The position numbers were made by a program, and so were the translations under genes. This document shows positions 11,543 to 18,825 of a DNA stretch of 64,000 bases, in pieces. The notes below the pieces were generated by a model. The model was not told where the DNA came from and searched no databases. It was given only the letters and a program-made list of their open reading frames with translations. How positions within the stretch are numbered: position 1 is the first letter of the stretch; each line of letters starts with the position of its first letter. The stretch comes from Rhizobium sp. NXC14 (GTDB lineage: Bacteria > Pseudomonadota > Alphaproteobacteria > Rhizobiales > Rhizobiaceae): NCBI RefSeq assembly GCF_002117485.1, contig NZ_CP021030.1, forward strand, positions 4,070,001-4,134,000, in the 5' to 3' direction.

Positions 11543-12396
11543 GCGGCGACGCCTCCTGCGACTGCCCCCGCGATCTTCTCGACCGAGAATTCCCGGCCAT
11601 TCCTCAGATTCGGGATCTTGTCACGGGCGGCCTTGACCGCGCCGGGATCGATCTCGGCGAGGATGATCGCCTCGCCGGTCGCGCCGGCGGACACCAATAC
11701 CGTTCCCCAAGGATCGATAATCATCGAATTGCCAAAAGTCTCGCGTCCGTCCTCGTGGCGGCCGGCTTGCGCAGCAGCAATGACAAAGACACCGTTCTCG
11801 ATCGCGCGTGCCCTCAGCAGGATTTCCCAATGCGCCTCACCGGTCTGCCTGGTGAACGCGGCGGGAACCGTCATAACCTCGGCACCGGCGATCGCCTGCG
11901 CACGGAAGAGCGCCGGAAATCGAACGTCGTAGCAAATGGCGAAGCCCATTTCTGCGAAGGGCAGCGACAGGACGCGCGCTTCCGAGCCGGCCGTATAGGC
12001 CGCACTTTCTCGCCAGCTTTCGCCATTGTCGAGATCGACGTCGAACATGTGGATCTTGTCATAACGATTGAGAATCCGCCCATTGGGACCGAACAAGAAC
12101 CCGCGGTTGGCAATCTTGCCGTCGGCAAGCGCGATCGGCGTCGATCCGACATGCATGTAGATGCCAAGTTCCGCTGCAAGCGCCGAACCGGTCTTGACGA
12201 TGATATCGCGAGTCTCGTCGGCAAGCACGGCGCGTGCCGCCGCCCGATCACGCTGCAACATTCCGGTCATTTCGGGTGTCTGCACATAGGTCGCGCCTTG
12301 AGCGGCTGCCTCGCGCACCAGCCGCGCCATCGCTGCGGCGTTCTTTTCCGGATCGACCCCGGAGCACATCTGGACGGCGGCGGCCCTGAAGCTCAT
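11539..12396 (-). CDS. Carbon-nitrogen hydrolase (Nit-like, probable deaminated glutathione amidase)
   Basis: This nitrilase-superfamily amidase has the Glu-Lys-Cys catalytic triad in TPEMTGM (Glu about 42), YDKIHMFDVDL (Lys about 110) and GFAICYDVRFPALFR (Cys about 147). The sequence is closest to Nit1/Nit2 enzymes, which repair deaminated glutathione; location next to a glutaredoxin gene agrees with that role, but the substrate is inferred. Of the possible starts I chose the ATG at 12396 (MSFRAAAVQM), which has GAGGA eight bases upstream; an upstream in-frame extension to 12477 runs into grxC and does not look like the family. Length is about 285 residues. Confidence 0.93.
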   Translation of the reverse strand: MSFRAAAVQMCSGVDPEKNAAAMARLVREAAAQGATYVQTPEMTGMLQRDRAAARAVLADETRDIIVKTGSALAAELGIYMHVGSTPIALADGKIANRGFLFGPNGRILNRYDKIHMFDVDLDNGESWRESAAYTAGSEARVLSLPFAEMGFAICYDVRFPALFRAQAIAGAEVMTVPAAFTRQTGEAHWEILLRARAIENGVFVIAAAQAGRHEDGRETFGNSMIIDPWGTVLVSAGATGEAIILAEIDPGAVKAARDKIPNLRNGREFSVEKIAGAVAGGVAA

Positions 12397-12406
12397 CGGT
12401 TCGTCC

Positions 12407-12664
12407 TCAGGCCGCCAGCATCGGATCGAGCTTGCCGGCCCGGTCGAGCGCGAAGAGGTCGTCGCAGCCGCCGACATGTTTGGTGCCGATGAAGATCTGC
12501 GGAAATGTCGTGCGCCCGTTCGCCTTGCCGATCATCTCCTGGCGGAGATCCGGCGAATATGTAGCGTCATGCTCGACATAGTCGACACCCTTCTGTTCGA
12601 GAAGGGACTTGGCGCGGCTGCAATAGCCGCAGAACTGCCGTGTATAGATCGTGACGGGTACCAT
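12407..12664 (-). CDS. grxC: Glutaredoxin 3
   Basis: GrxC is a small dithiol glutaredoxin that reduces disulfides and mixed glutathione disulfides in the cytoplasm. The 85-residue protein has the active site CGYC near its N-terminus and the glutathione-binding TFPQIFIG and GGCDDL elements. The ATG at 12664 (MVPVTIYTR) is preceded by GGAGA; the longer in-frame start at 12700 would add an unrelated 12-residue segment overlapping the comF stop. It lies between comF and the amidase gene on the same strand. Confidence 0.96.
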   Translation of the reverse strand: MVPVTIYTRQFCGYCSRAKSLLEQKGVDYVEHDATYSPDLRQEMIGKANGRTTFPQIFIGTKHVGGCDDLFALDRAGKLDPMLAA

Positions 12665-12696
12665 GATATCTCCAGACGAATGCCGGGTATTTTCTG

Positions 12697-13473
12697 TCAT
12701 ATAGGCTCGGAGAGAGCCCTTGCAAAGGTCAAAACCGTTATCTCGGCCGCACCCGCCTTGCGCAGCATCCGGCTGGCGGCGGCGACCGTCGCCCCGGTCG
12801 TATAGACGTCGTCGACAAGCACAATACGCTTGCCGAAAACGTCGTTCTCGCAGCCTTTGGCAATCGCGAAAGCACCTCTGACATTGTCCTCGCGCGCCTT
12901 GGCGCCGAGGCCGACCTGCTGACTGGTGCGCTTGACGCGGATGAGCGTTGCGGCAAGCAGCGGCTTGCCCGATAGGCTCGCCATATGGCGGGCAAGTTCG
13001 GCAGCCTGGTTGAACTTACGAGCCAGCATGCGGGTGCGGTGCAACGGCACCGGGATCAGCGCATCGCAGCTTTCCACCGCGCCGTCGGAGGCGCGCAGCA
13101 TCCAGCCGGCCATCATCGGCGCCAGATCGGTACGATCGCGATATTTCAACCCGTGAACAAGATCTCGGATGGCATGATCGTGCGTCGCCGCTGACCGCAA
13201 CCGGTCGAAAGGCGGCGGATTGGCGATCGCCTCGGCGCTGAGGATGCCGACGCCGAGATCATGCGAGAAGGGAATGCCGAGCACTTCGCAATAGGGCCGC
13301 TCGATGAATCGGATGCCGGACCAGCATTTCGCACACAGTCCGCGATGGTCGCCGGTCGAAATGCCGCAGACGGAACAGGCGGGCGGATAGAGAAAATCGG
13401 CGAGCGCCGAAAACGGTCGCAGGAGATGCGCCCGGAGCAAATCTGCCGGCCATTCGGAATAGATCCGTTTCAT
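12697..13473 (-). CDS. comF: ComF family phosphoribosyltransferase-like protein
   Basis: ComF proteins combine an N-terminal zinc finger with a PRTase-like fold; in naturally competent bacteria they assist uptake of DNA. The 258-residue protein has paired cysteines CSVC and CAKC near residues 33-52, the LIPVPLHRTRMLARKFNQA signature and the PRPP-loop motif VLVDDVYTTGAT (about 218-229). Its function in rhizobia is not established. It is the first gene of the minus-strand run and is divergent from the methyltransferase gene, with only about 65 bases between their starts. Confidence 0.93.
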   Translation of the reverse strand: MKRIYSEWPADLLRAHLLRPFSALADFLYPPACSVCGISTGDHRGLCAKCWSGIRFIERPYCEVLGIPFSHDLGVGILSAEAIANPPPFDRLRSAATHDHAIRDLVHGLKYRDRTDLAPMMAGWMLRASDGAVESCDALIPVPLHRTRMLARKFNQAAELARHMASLSGKPLLAATLIRVKRTSQQVGLGAKAREDNVRGAFAIAKGCENDVFGKRIVLVDDVYTTGATVAAASRMLRKAGAAEITVLTFARALSEPI

Positions 13474-13538
13474 AAGGTCGAGACTAGCCTGTTCTCTTCG
13501 AAAGGAAAATCGCCTTGCCGCTTCAGCGAGCCGGGACT

Positions 13539-14435
13539 ATGGACATTCCCATGGAAACGATCTTCGACAGAGCCCTGATCGCCGCACATCGCCATCGCGC
13601 GCTTGTCAACAACGACCTGAAAGCCGCTTTCCTGCTCGACATCGCGGCCGAGGAAATGGCCGAGAGGCTTGATGTCGTCGAGCGGCGCTTCGACACCGCC
13701 GTTGAATTGCATGGCACGACCGGTGCAGCCGCCCGCGCGGCGCTGGCGACGGGCAAGATCGGCGCGATGATCCGCGTGGAGAGCGAAAGGGCCTATACGG
13801 GCCCGGGCGAAAACTTGATCGAGGCGCCGCTCGAGGAGGTGCCGCTTCCGCCCCAATCGGCCAATCTCATCCTCGCACCGCTCAGCCTGCATCTGACCAA
13901 CGATACGCCCGGCGTTTTCATCCAGATTCGGCGCGCCCTGAAGCCGGACGGCCTGTTCCTGGCGGCCATTCCCGGCGCCGGCACGCTGCAGGAACTGCGT
14001 GAAGTACTTTTGGCCGCCGAGGTCGAGACGACGGGCGGCGCAAGCCCCCGTGTCGTTCCCTTCGCCGATGTGCGCGATATCGGCAGTCTGATGCAGCGCG
14101 CCGGCTTCACCCTGCCGGTGATCGACGCAGAGAACTATACGGTCCGATATGACTCGCTCTTCCCGCTGATGCGCGATCTCAGGGCGATGGGCATGAGCAA
14201 TCCCCTTGCAGCCCGCAGCCGCATGCCGCTGACGCGCGCCTTCTTCCTGCGCGCCGCAGAGATCTACGCCGAACGATATTCCGATCCCGACGGACGCATT
14301 CGCGCGACATTCTCGATCATCTATGTCTCCGGATGGGCTCCGCACGAGAGCCAACAGAAGCCGCTCCAGCCGGGCTCGGCCAAAGCACGCCTTGCCGACG
14401 CGCTGAAAGTGGACGAACACAGGCTCAAGCAGTGA
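13539..14435 (+). CDS. Methyltransferase-like protein related to NDUFAF5
   Basis: This is a class I SAM-dependent methyltransferase-fold protein of about 298 residues. The arrangement (MDIPMETIFDRALIAAHRHRA at the start, then APLSLHLTNDTPGVFIQIRRALKPDG and a long C-terminal domain) matches the alphaproteobacterial relatives of mitochondrial NDUFAF5, the complex I assembly factor that hydroxylates an arginine of NDUFS7. The usual glycine motif I is degenerate: ELHGTTGAAA stands where LDLGCGTG is expected. Two starts are plausible: the ATG at 13539 used here, and a TTG at 13515 with AAGGA eight bases before it, which has the better ribosome-binding site. The function is inferred from family resemblance. 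Confidence 0.85.
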   Translation: MDIPMETIFDRALIAAHRHRALVNNDLKAAFLLDIAAEEMAERLDVVERRFDTAVELHGTTGAAARAALATGKIGAMIRVESERAYTGPGENLIEAPLEEVPLPPQSANLILAPLSLHLTNDTPGVFIQIRRALKPDGLFLAAIPGAGTLQELREVLLAAEVETTGGASPRVVPFADVRDIGSLMQRAGFTLPVIDAENYTVRYDSLFPLMRDLRAMGMSNPLAARSRMPLTRAFFLRAAEIYAERYSDPDGRIRATFSIIYVSGWAPHESQQKPLQPGSAKARLADALKVDEHRLKQ

Positions 14436-14450
14436 TCGTCCGCAGCTTCT

Positions 14451-14618
14451 TCAATTGACGGTGATATTGTTGCTGACCACGTTGAAGACGTTCTGCAGGC
14501 TGCCGGTGAAGATGCCGAGACCGGAGACAAGCGCCGTGCAAATGATGGCGGCGATCAGGCCGTATTCGACCGCGGTTGCGCCGATGTCATCTGCAAGAAA
14601 TGCTTTCCAAAGGCGCAT
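14451..14618 (-). CDS. Flp/Fap family type IVb pilin subunit (orphan)
   Basis: A 55-residue ORF on the minus strand, below common length cut-offs, reads as a Flp-type minor pilin. It has a short charged start MRLWKAFLADD, then the diagnostic GATAVEYGLIAAIICTALV (a Glu-Tyr after the processing-site region, followed by a hydrophobic helix) and a polar tail ending SNNITVN. Flp prepilins are cleaved after a Gly by a prepilin peptidase and assembled by the Tad/Cpa secretion machine. No tad or cpa gene is present nearby, so it is either an orphan pilin assembled by a locus elsewhere or a membrane peptide. The codons have the strong third-position GC of neighbouring genes. Confidence 0.85.
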   Translation of the reverse strand: MRLWKAFLADDIGATAVEYGLIAAIICTALVSGLGIFTGSLQNVFNVVSNNITVN

Positions 14619-14700
14619 TACCCCAACCTTCTGCGTGAACCGCCTGCAACGATCAATTCCACAGCCACCGAGCGATGGCCGTCATTCCAAGCGTCCGGCT

Positions 14701-15018
14701 TCAGCAACCGGCGCCGACGCCGTAGCCTTGGACGACGCAGACTGAGCCGGGCGTGTCCTGAAGGACGCTACGACGAATCGTATAGTGCTTGCCGCTTTCG
14801 TTCTTCGGAATCGATCCGGTGGTGATCGTATCGAAATCGACAGGTGCGCTCGCAAAGACGCTTTTCTTCGAGGAATCCGCAAGCATGGGCGTCAGAATCA
14901 ACGTCAACGCGACCACCGCCGTGCCGAACAGAAGGGCGATATTGAGCGCACCCGTCCTGCGCGAGGCAGACGAAGCCCGTTCCTTTTCCCGGACAGCTTT
15001 CCAGAAATCATCGTCCAT
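14701..15018 (-). CDS. Single-pass membrane protein of unknown function
   Basis: This is a 105-residue protein starting MDDDFWKAVREKERAS. A basic stretch is followed by one transmembrane helix (about 26-46, LNIALLFGTAVVALTLILTP) and a roughly 55-residue outside domain ending in GVGAGC, with a second Cys ten residues before the end. AAGG lies nine bases before the ATG at 15018; the longer in-frame start at 15096 adds a segment unlike a typical N-terminus. I do not recognise a domain. It lies 82 bases upstream of the Flp pilin gene on the same strand, so the two may be cotranscribed. Confidence 0.75.
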   Translation of the reverse strand: MDDDFWKAVREKERASSASRRTGALNIALLFGTAVVALTLILTPMLADSSKKSVFASAPVDFDTITTGSIPKNESGKHYTIRRSVLQDTPGSVCVVQGYGVGAGC

Positions 15019-15144
15019 GACGTCAAGCCTTTTAATACACGCACGCCAGATGCTTGATTGAGGCCGATCTTTGGCAGAAGGTGTTAAACGATCCATTAAT
15101 ATCCACAGCCGAAAATGCCGCGGCGAGACAATAATCAGCTAATG

Positions 15145-15558
15145 CTAAAGTAAATCCTGCAACATCGGGATCAGCGGCTCGTCGGCCGGCGGCATCGGGT
15201 AATCCCGTAGCGCCTGCGCACGCACCCATTTCAGAGCCTGCCCCTCGCGGCCCTGGGCAATCCCCTCATAGCGCCGGCAGATATAAAGCGGCATCAGCAG
15301 GTGGAACGTCTCGTAGGAATGGCTGGCAAAGGTGAGCGGCGCCAGGCAGGCGATCTTGGTCTTGACACCAAGCTCCTCCTCGAGCTCGCGCACCAGCGTC
15401 TCCTCCGGAGTCTCGCCGGGCTCGACTTTCCCTCCGGGAAACTCCCAGAGCCCCGCCAGCGACTTTCCCTCAGGACGCTGTGCCAATAGGATACGCCCGT
15501 CGGCATCGATCAGCGCACAGGCGGCGACCAGCAATATCTTCCGGCCTGCCTCGCTCAT
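15145..15558 (-). CDS. mutT: Nudix hydrolase MutT, probable 8-oxo-dGTP diphosphatase
   Basis: MutT hydrolyses oxidised dGTP to keep 8-oxoguanine out of DNA. The 137-residue protein has the Nudix box as GGKVEPGETPEE followed by LVRELEEELG (about 38-60), and the WEFPGGK entry typical of MutT. The ATG at 15558 overlaps the stop of the upstream GNAT gene by four bases (ATGA), and GAGGG precedes it. A longer in-frame start at 15660 would sit wholly inside the GNAT gene. It is the last gene of argJ-GNAT-mutT. Confidence 0.94.
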   Translation of the reverse strand: MSEAGRKILLVAACALIDADGRILLAQRPEGKSLAGLWEFPGGKVEPGETPEETLVRELEEELGVKTKIACLAPLTFASHSYETFHLLMPLYICRRYEGIAQGREGQALKWVRAQALRDYPMPPADEPLIPMLQDLL

Positions 15559-16361
15559 CGCGACCCTCGCTGCCAATAGCAGTAATGATAGGCGTCGCGA
15601 AACCCGAGGCGCTCGTAAAGCGCGATGGCCGGGCGATTGGAAAGCTTGACCTGCAGCCAAGCCGAACGGGCGCTACGCATGCGCGCCCAGCGTAGCGCTG
15701 ACGTCAAGATTTCGGTGCCGAGCCCTTCGCGCCGTCTCGTTTCGCAGACCGAAAGCGACATGATGCCGGCAAGATCGTTATCCTGGACGCAGAGCACGGT
15801 CGCGAGCGGTCCCTCCACGGCATTCTCGATGAGGAAAAGCCCCGACGGCGGCTTGATCGCCGAAATGATTTCCGCAAGCGCCGGTTTCAGGCTCACTGGC
15901 GCCCCGTCGACCGCCAGATTGGCATCGACGAAACGACCGACATCGTGGGTCGGCAGATGATCGAGAGTGTCCGGCAGCTCGGCCTCGGTGAGATCGCAGG
16001 TCATCACCACGGTCTCGTCGAACCGTGTCCAGTTCCGGGCGCTGAGAAGCTCGATCAGCACCGGCGAGGCGAGCGGTGTTTGGCGGACCACGGCGGCGCG
16101 GCCATAGGCCTCGAACTTCCGGCTCGCCTTTTCCAGACGGATCTCGACATCGCGATGGTCCGAGGGGTCGAGCGGCACAATGGAATTCAGCCGGTTGGAC
16201 GGGTGGCCCGCCGTCAGCCGCACCTGCCAGCTGCCGTCATATTGCACGGACGCCGCCGGCCAGGCGCGAAAGCCGACGGCCTCCAGCCTGCGGACCAACG
16301 GCAGATTCTTTGAAGATATGGATGCCTGGCCCAATGGACGATCAGCTCCGATAGTCGCCAT
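15555..16361 (-). CDS. GNAT family N-acetyltransferase
   Basis: This is a protein of about 268 residues whose C-terminal half is a GNAT fold with the acetyl-CoA loop [13 protein letters not shown] and the terminal [17 protein letters not shown]. The N-terminal half ([31 protein letters not shown]) is a second, more divergent domain. The substrate is unknown. The start lies inside the 3' end of argJ: either the ATG at 16361, used here, or a TTG at 16373 with AAGGA five bases upstream, which is the better-supported ribosome-binding site. The overlap with argJ and mutT suggests coupled translation of the three genes. Confidence 0.9.
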   Translation of the reverse strand: MATIGADRPLGQASISSKNLPLVRRLEAVGFRAWPAASVQYDGSWQVRLTAGHPSNRLNSIVPLDPSDHRDVEIRLEKASRKFEAYGRAAVVRQTPLASPVLIELLSARNWTRFDETVVMTCDLTEAELPDTLDHLPTHDVGRFVDANLAVDGAPVSLKPALAEIISAIKPPSGLFLIENAVEGPLATVLCVQDNDLAGIMSLSVCETRRREGLGTEILTSALRWARMRSARSAWLQVKLSNRPAIALYERLGFRDAYHYCYWQRGSR

Positions 16362-17583
16362 TGATTGCAACATATTCCTTGGTGAGGTCGCAGGTCCAGA
16401 CGGTTGCCGACCCCGTACCGAGGCCGATATCGACTTTAACGGGGATGTCCTGCGCTTTCATCACATTCGAGGCGGCGGCCTCGGAATAATCCGGGTCACG
16501 CTCGCCGTTGACGGCGACCCTGATATCGCCGAACCAGATGGCGAGCCGGTCACGATCCGCCATCTCCCCGGCTTTGCCGACGGCCATGACAATACGGCCC
16601 CAATTGGCGTCTTCGCCGGCGGCCGCCGTCTTGACCAGCGGCGAATTGGCGATCGACAGCGCAATGCGCTTGGCGGCGGCATCGCTCTCGGCGCCCGTTA
16701 CAGTGATTTCGAGCATCTTGGTGGCGCCTTCGCCGTCGCGCACAACCTGCAGCGTCAGGTCCTTCAGCACTTCGTTCAGGGCGGCGCGGAAAGCTGCAAG
16801 GCGCGGATCGTCGGCGCGTTCGATGTGGGCCTGGCCTTCCTCGGCCGCAGCCCCCGTCGCAAACAGCATCAGCGTATCGGAGGTGGACGTGTCGCTGTCG
16901 ACGGTCATGGAATTGAAGGTCGGCCCGACGCCGTCGGACAGAAGCGCCTGTAGCGCTTCGGAGGCGATATCGGCATCGGTGACGACGAAGGAGAGCATAG
17001 TCGCCATGTCGGGCGCAATCATGCCGGCGCCTTTGGCAATGCCGTTGATCGTCACGGCCACGCCGCCGATCTCGGCGCTGCGGGTCGAAACCTTCGGATA
17101 GGTATCGGTCGTCATGATCGCCTTGGCGGCTTCGAACCAGAAATCGCCGGTCGCCTCGGCCTGCATCCTGTCAAGAACGCCAGCGAATTTGGTGGCATCG
17201 AGCGGCTCACCGATGACGCCGGTCGATGCCAGATAGATCTCGTTTTCGCCGCAGCCGACGGCCGCAGCAGCCGACTTCGCCGTCAGCGCGGTCGCCTGGC
17301 GGCCCTTCATGCCGGTAAAGGCATTGGCATTGCCGGAGTTGACGACGACGGCGCGCGCAGTGCCGTGGGGCAGGTTCGCACGGCAGAAATCGACTGGCGC
17401 GGAGGGGCATTTGGAACGGGTGAAGACGCCCGCGACCGATGCCGGCTTATCGAAGACCATCATCAGCACGTCGGTGCGGTTCTTGTACTTGATGCCGGCC
17501 GAAGCCGTCGCCATGCGCACGCCGCGCAGCGAAGGCATCGGAACGAAGGATTTCGGGGCGAGCGGCGAAACGGAACCGGACAT
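16342..17583 (-). CDS. argJ: Bifunctional glutamate N-acetyltransferase / amino-acid acetyltransferase ArgJ
   Basis: ArgJ recycles the acetyl group from N-acetylornithine to glutamate in arginine synthesis and may also use acetyl-CoA. The precursor is about 413 residues and is processed autocatalytically at an Ala-Thr bond; the site is visible in [11 protein letters not shown] (about 183-193), where the Thr becomes the nucleophile of the beta subunit. The C-terminus DYRS and the [11 protein letters not shown] region are typical. The ATG at 17583 ([12 protein letters not shown]) follows an AGG-containing leader; an in-frame upstream start at 17598 adds only five residues. A strong hairpin separates it from ppiC upstream. 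Confidence 0.97.
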   Translation of the reverse strand: MSGSVSPLAPKSFVPMPSLRGVRMATASAGIKYKNRTDVLMMVFDKPASVAGVFTRSKCPSAPVDFCRANLPHGTARAVVVNSGNANAFTGMKGRQATALTAKSAAAAVGCGENEIYLASTGVIGEPLDATKFAGVLDRMQAEATGDFWFEAAKAIMTTDTYPKVSTRSAEIGGVAVTINGIAKGAGMIAPDMATMLSFVVTDADIASEALQALLSDGVGPTFNSMTVDSDTSTSDTLMLFATGAAAEEGQAHIERADDPRLAAFRAALNEVLKDLTLQVVRDGEGATKMLEITVTGAESDAAAKRIALSIANSPLVKTAAAGEDANWGRIVMAVGKAGEMADRDRLAIWFGDIRVAVNGERDPDYSEAAASNVMKAQDIPVKVDIGLGTGSATVWTCDLTKEYVAINGDYRS

Positions 17584-17663
17584 GATGAAACCTGCCAATG
17601 AGCATTTCCCGGCGACTGAAAGAACCGGCTCGCCGGCCGGAAATGCGACAACAACGATAAGGA

Positions 17664-17686
17664 AGGGCCCGGAAGAACCGGGCCCT
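17664..17686. terminator. Hairpin between ppiC and argJ
   Basis: A perfect 9-bp GC stem AGGGCCCGG/CCGGGCCCT with an AAGAA/TTCTT loop lies 12 bases after the ppiC stop and before argJ on the minus strand. There is only a short T-rich run (TCCTT) after it, so it may be an attenuating or imperfect terminator. Confidence 0.65.
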
Positions 17687-17697
17687 GATGCGAATAT

Positions 17698-18579
17698 TTA
17701 CTGCTTCGGCGCCGGCTGGGCGGGCTCGCTGCCCGGCTCCGGCTGCTTGTTGGCCTCGTCGTAACCCTTGCGCAAAGTCTCGTCCGAGATCTCGATCTTG
17801 GCAGAAGACTTCGCCTGATTGAGCAGGGCAAGATACTTGTCGCGCATGACGAGCTGACGAACCTGGTCCTGCACCTGATCGAAAGGCGGCGGCGGAGCGT
17901 CGCGCTTGTCCTCGACCTTGATGACATGATAGCCGAAATCAGTCTTGACCGGCGTTTTCGAATAGGCACCCTTCTCGAGCGCGAAGGCCGCGTCCTCGAA
18001 CTCCTTCACCATACGGCCGCGCGAGAAATAGCCGAGATCGCCACCTTCCGACTTGTTGGGGTCGGTGGATTTTTCCTTGGCGAGTTCGGCGAAATCCTTG
18101 CCGGCGTCAAGCTGCTTGATGATGTCCTTGGCTTCGTCCTCAGTCTTGACCAGGATGTGGCGGGCGTGGACTTCTTCCTGCTTCGGCAGGGCTGCGACTT
18201 CCTTGTCGTAACGAGCCTTGATTTCGTCAGGCGTCACTGTGTCGACGACGTGCTTCTTGAAATAGGCGTTGTGAAGCTCACGATCGGTGAGATACTGCAT
18301 GCGCTTCTTGAATTCGTCGGTCTGGTCGAGCTTCTCAGTCGTGGCACCGGTCGCAAGCAGTTTCACATCGATGGCTGCGGAGAGCGCCGCGACCTTCTTC
18401 TGGTCATCGGGAAGCTGCGCCAGCTGCGGATCGAGGTTGGCAACGGCGAGATCGAGTTCAGACTGGTGGATCTCCAGATTGCCGACCATGGCGACGACGG
18501 CGTCCTCTGCATGGGCCGGAGCCTGGAATGCAACAAAAGTTGCAAACGCCAGCACGGCGAATTTATTGGTGCTCAACAT
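17698..18579 (-). CDS. Periplasmic parvulin-type peptidyl-prolyl isomerase
   Basis: This is a secreted PpiC/SurA-type foldase of about 293 residues. A signal peptide MLSTNKFAVLAFATFVAFQAPAHA ends in an AHA cleavage motif. A helical N-terminal chaperone region follows, then a parvulin rotamase domain (about 130-225) with VHARHILVKTEDEA, GGDLGYFSRGRMVKEFEDAAF and TDFGYHVIKV. The tail is Pro/Glu/Gln-rich. I chose the ATG at 18579, with GAAGGG eight bases before it; a GTG at 18594 is an alternative. It probably helps fold outer-membrane or periplasmic proteins, which suits its divergent neighbour secA. It is upstream of argJ on the minus strand. Confidence 0.93.
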   Translation of the reverse strand: MLSTNKFAVLAFATFVAFQAPAHAEDAVVAMVGNLEIHQSELDLAVANLDPQLAQLPDDQKKVAALSAAIDVKLLATGATTEKLDQTDEFKKRMQYLTDRELHNAYFKKHVVDTVTPDEIKARYDKEVAALPKQEEVHARHILVKTEDEAKDIIKQLDAGKDFAELAKEKSTDPNKSEGGDLGYFSRGRMVKEFEDAAFALEKGAYSKTPVKTDFGYHVIKVEDKRDAPPPPFDQVQDQVRQLVMRDKYLALLNQAKSSAKIEISDETLRKGYDEANKQPEPGSEPAQPAPKQ

Positions 18580-18682
18580 CAAATAACCCTTCACAGTTAC
18601 ATCGCCGGCTTCAGCATCGCCTGTTCCAGCTCAAAATAGCCATCAACACCGGATTGTGGCCTTTCTGTATCCGCCAAATCCG

Positions 18683-18711
18683 TTGACATCATTCGACCCC
18701 CCTCTTATCTG
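18683..18711 (+). promoter_or_regulatory. Probable sigma-70 promoter of secA
   Basis: TTGACA at 18683-18688 and TATCTG at 18706-18711 are separated by exactly 17 bases, about 115 bases before the secA ATG. This is the best match to a housekeeping promoter in the divergent ppiC-secA gap. Confidence 0.65.
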
Positions 18712-18825
18712 TCACGCAACCTCGCGTCCAGAACAGTTTCCGGGCGTTTCAAGGCGTGCGCCTGATTTTCGGCTGGGCCACGGACAAGAAACGTCGCGGA
18801 TGAATATTGAGAAAGGACCAGTCAC

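Noticed and set aside
15081..15100. TTAA repeats upstream of the single-pass protein gene
   Set aside because: The TTAA half-sites are eight bases apart and the fit is incomplete.
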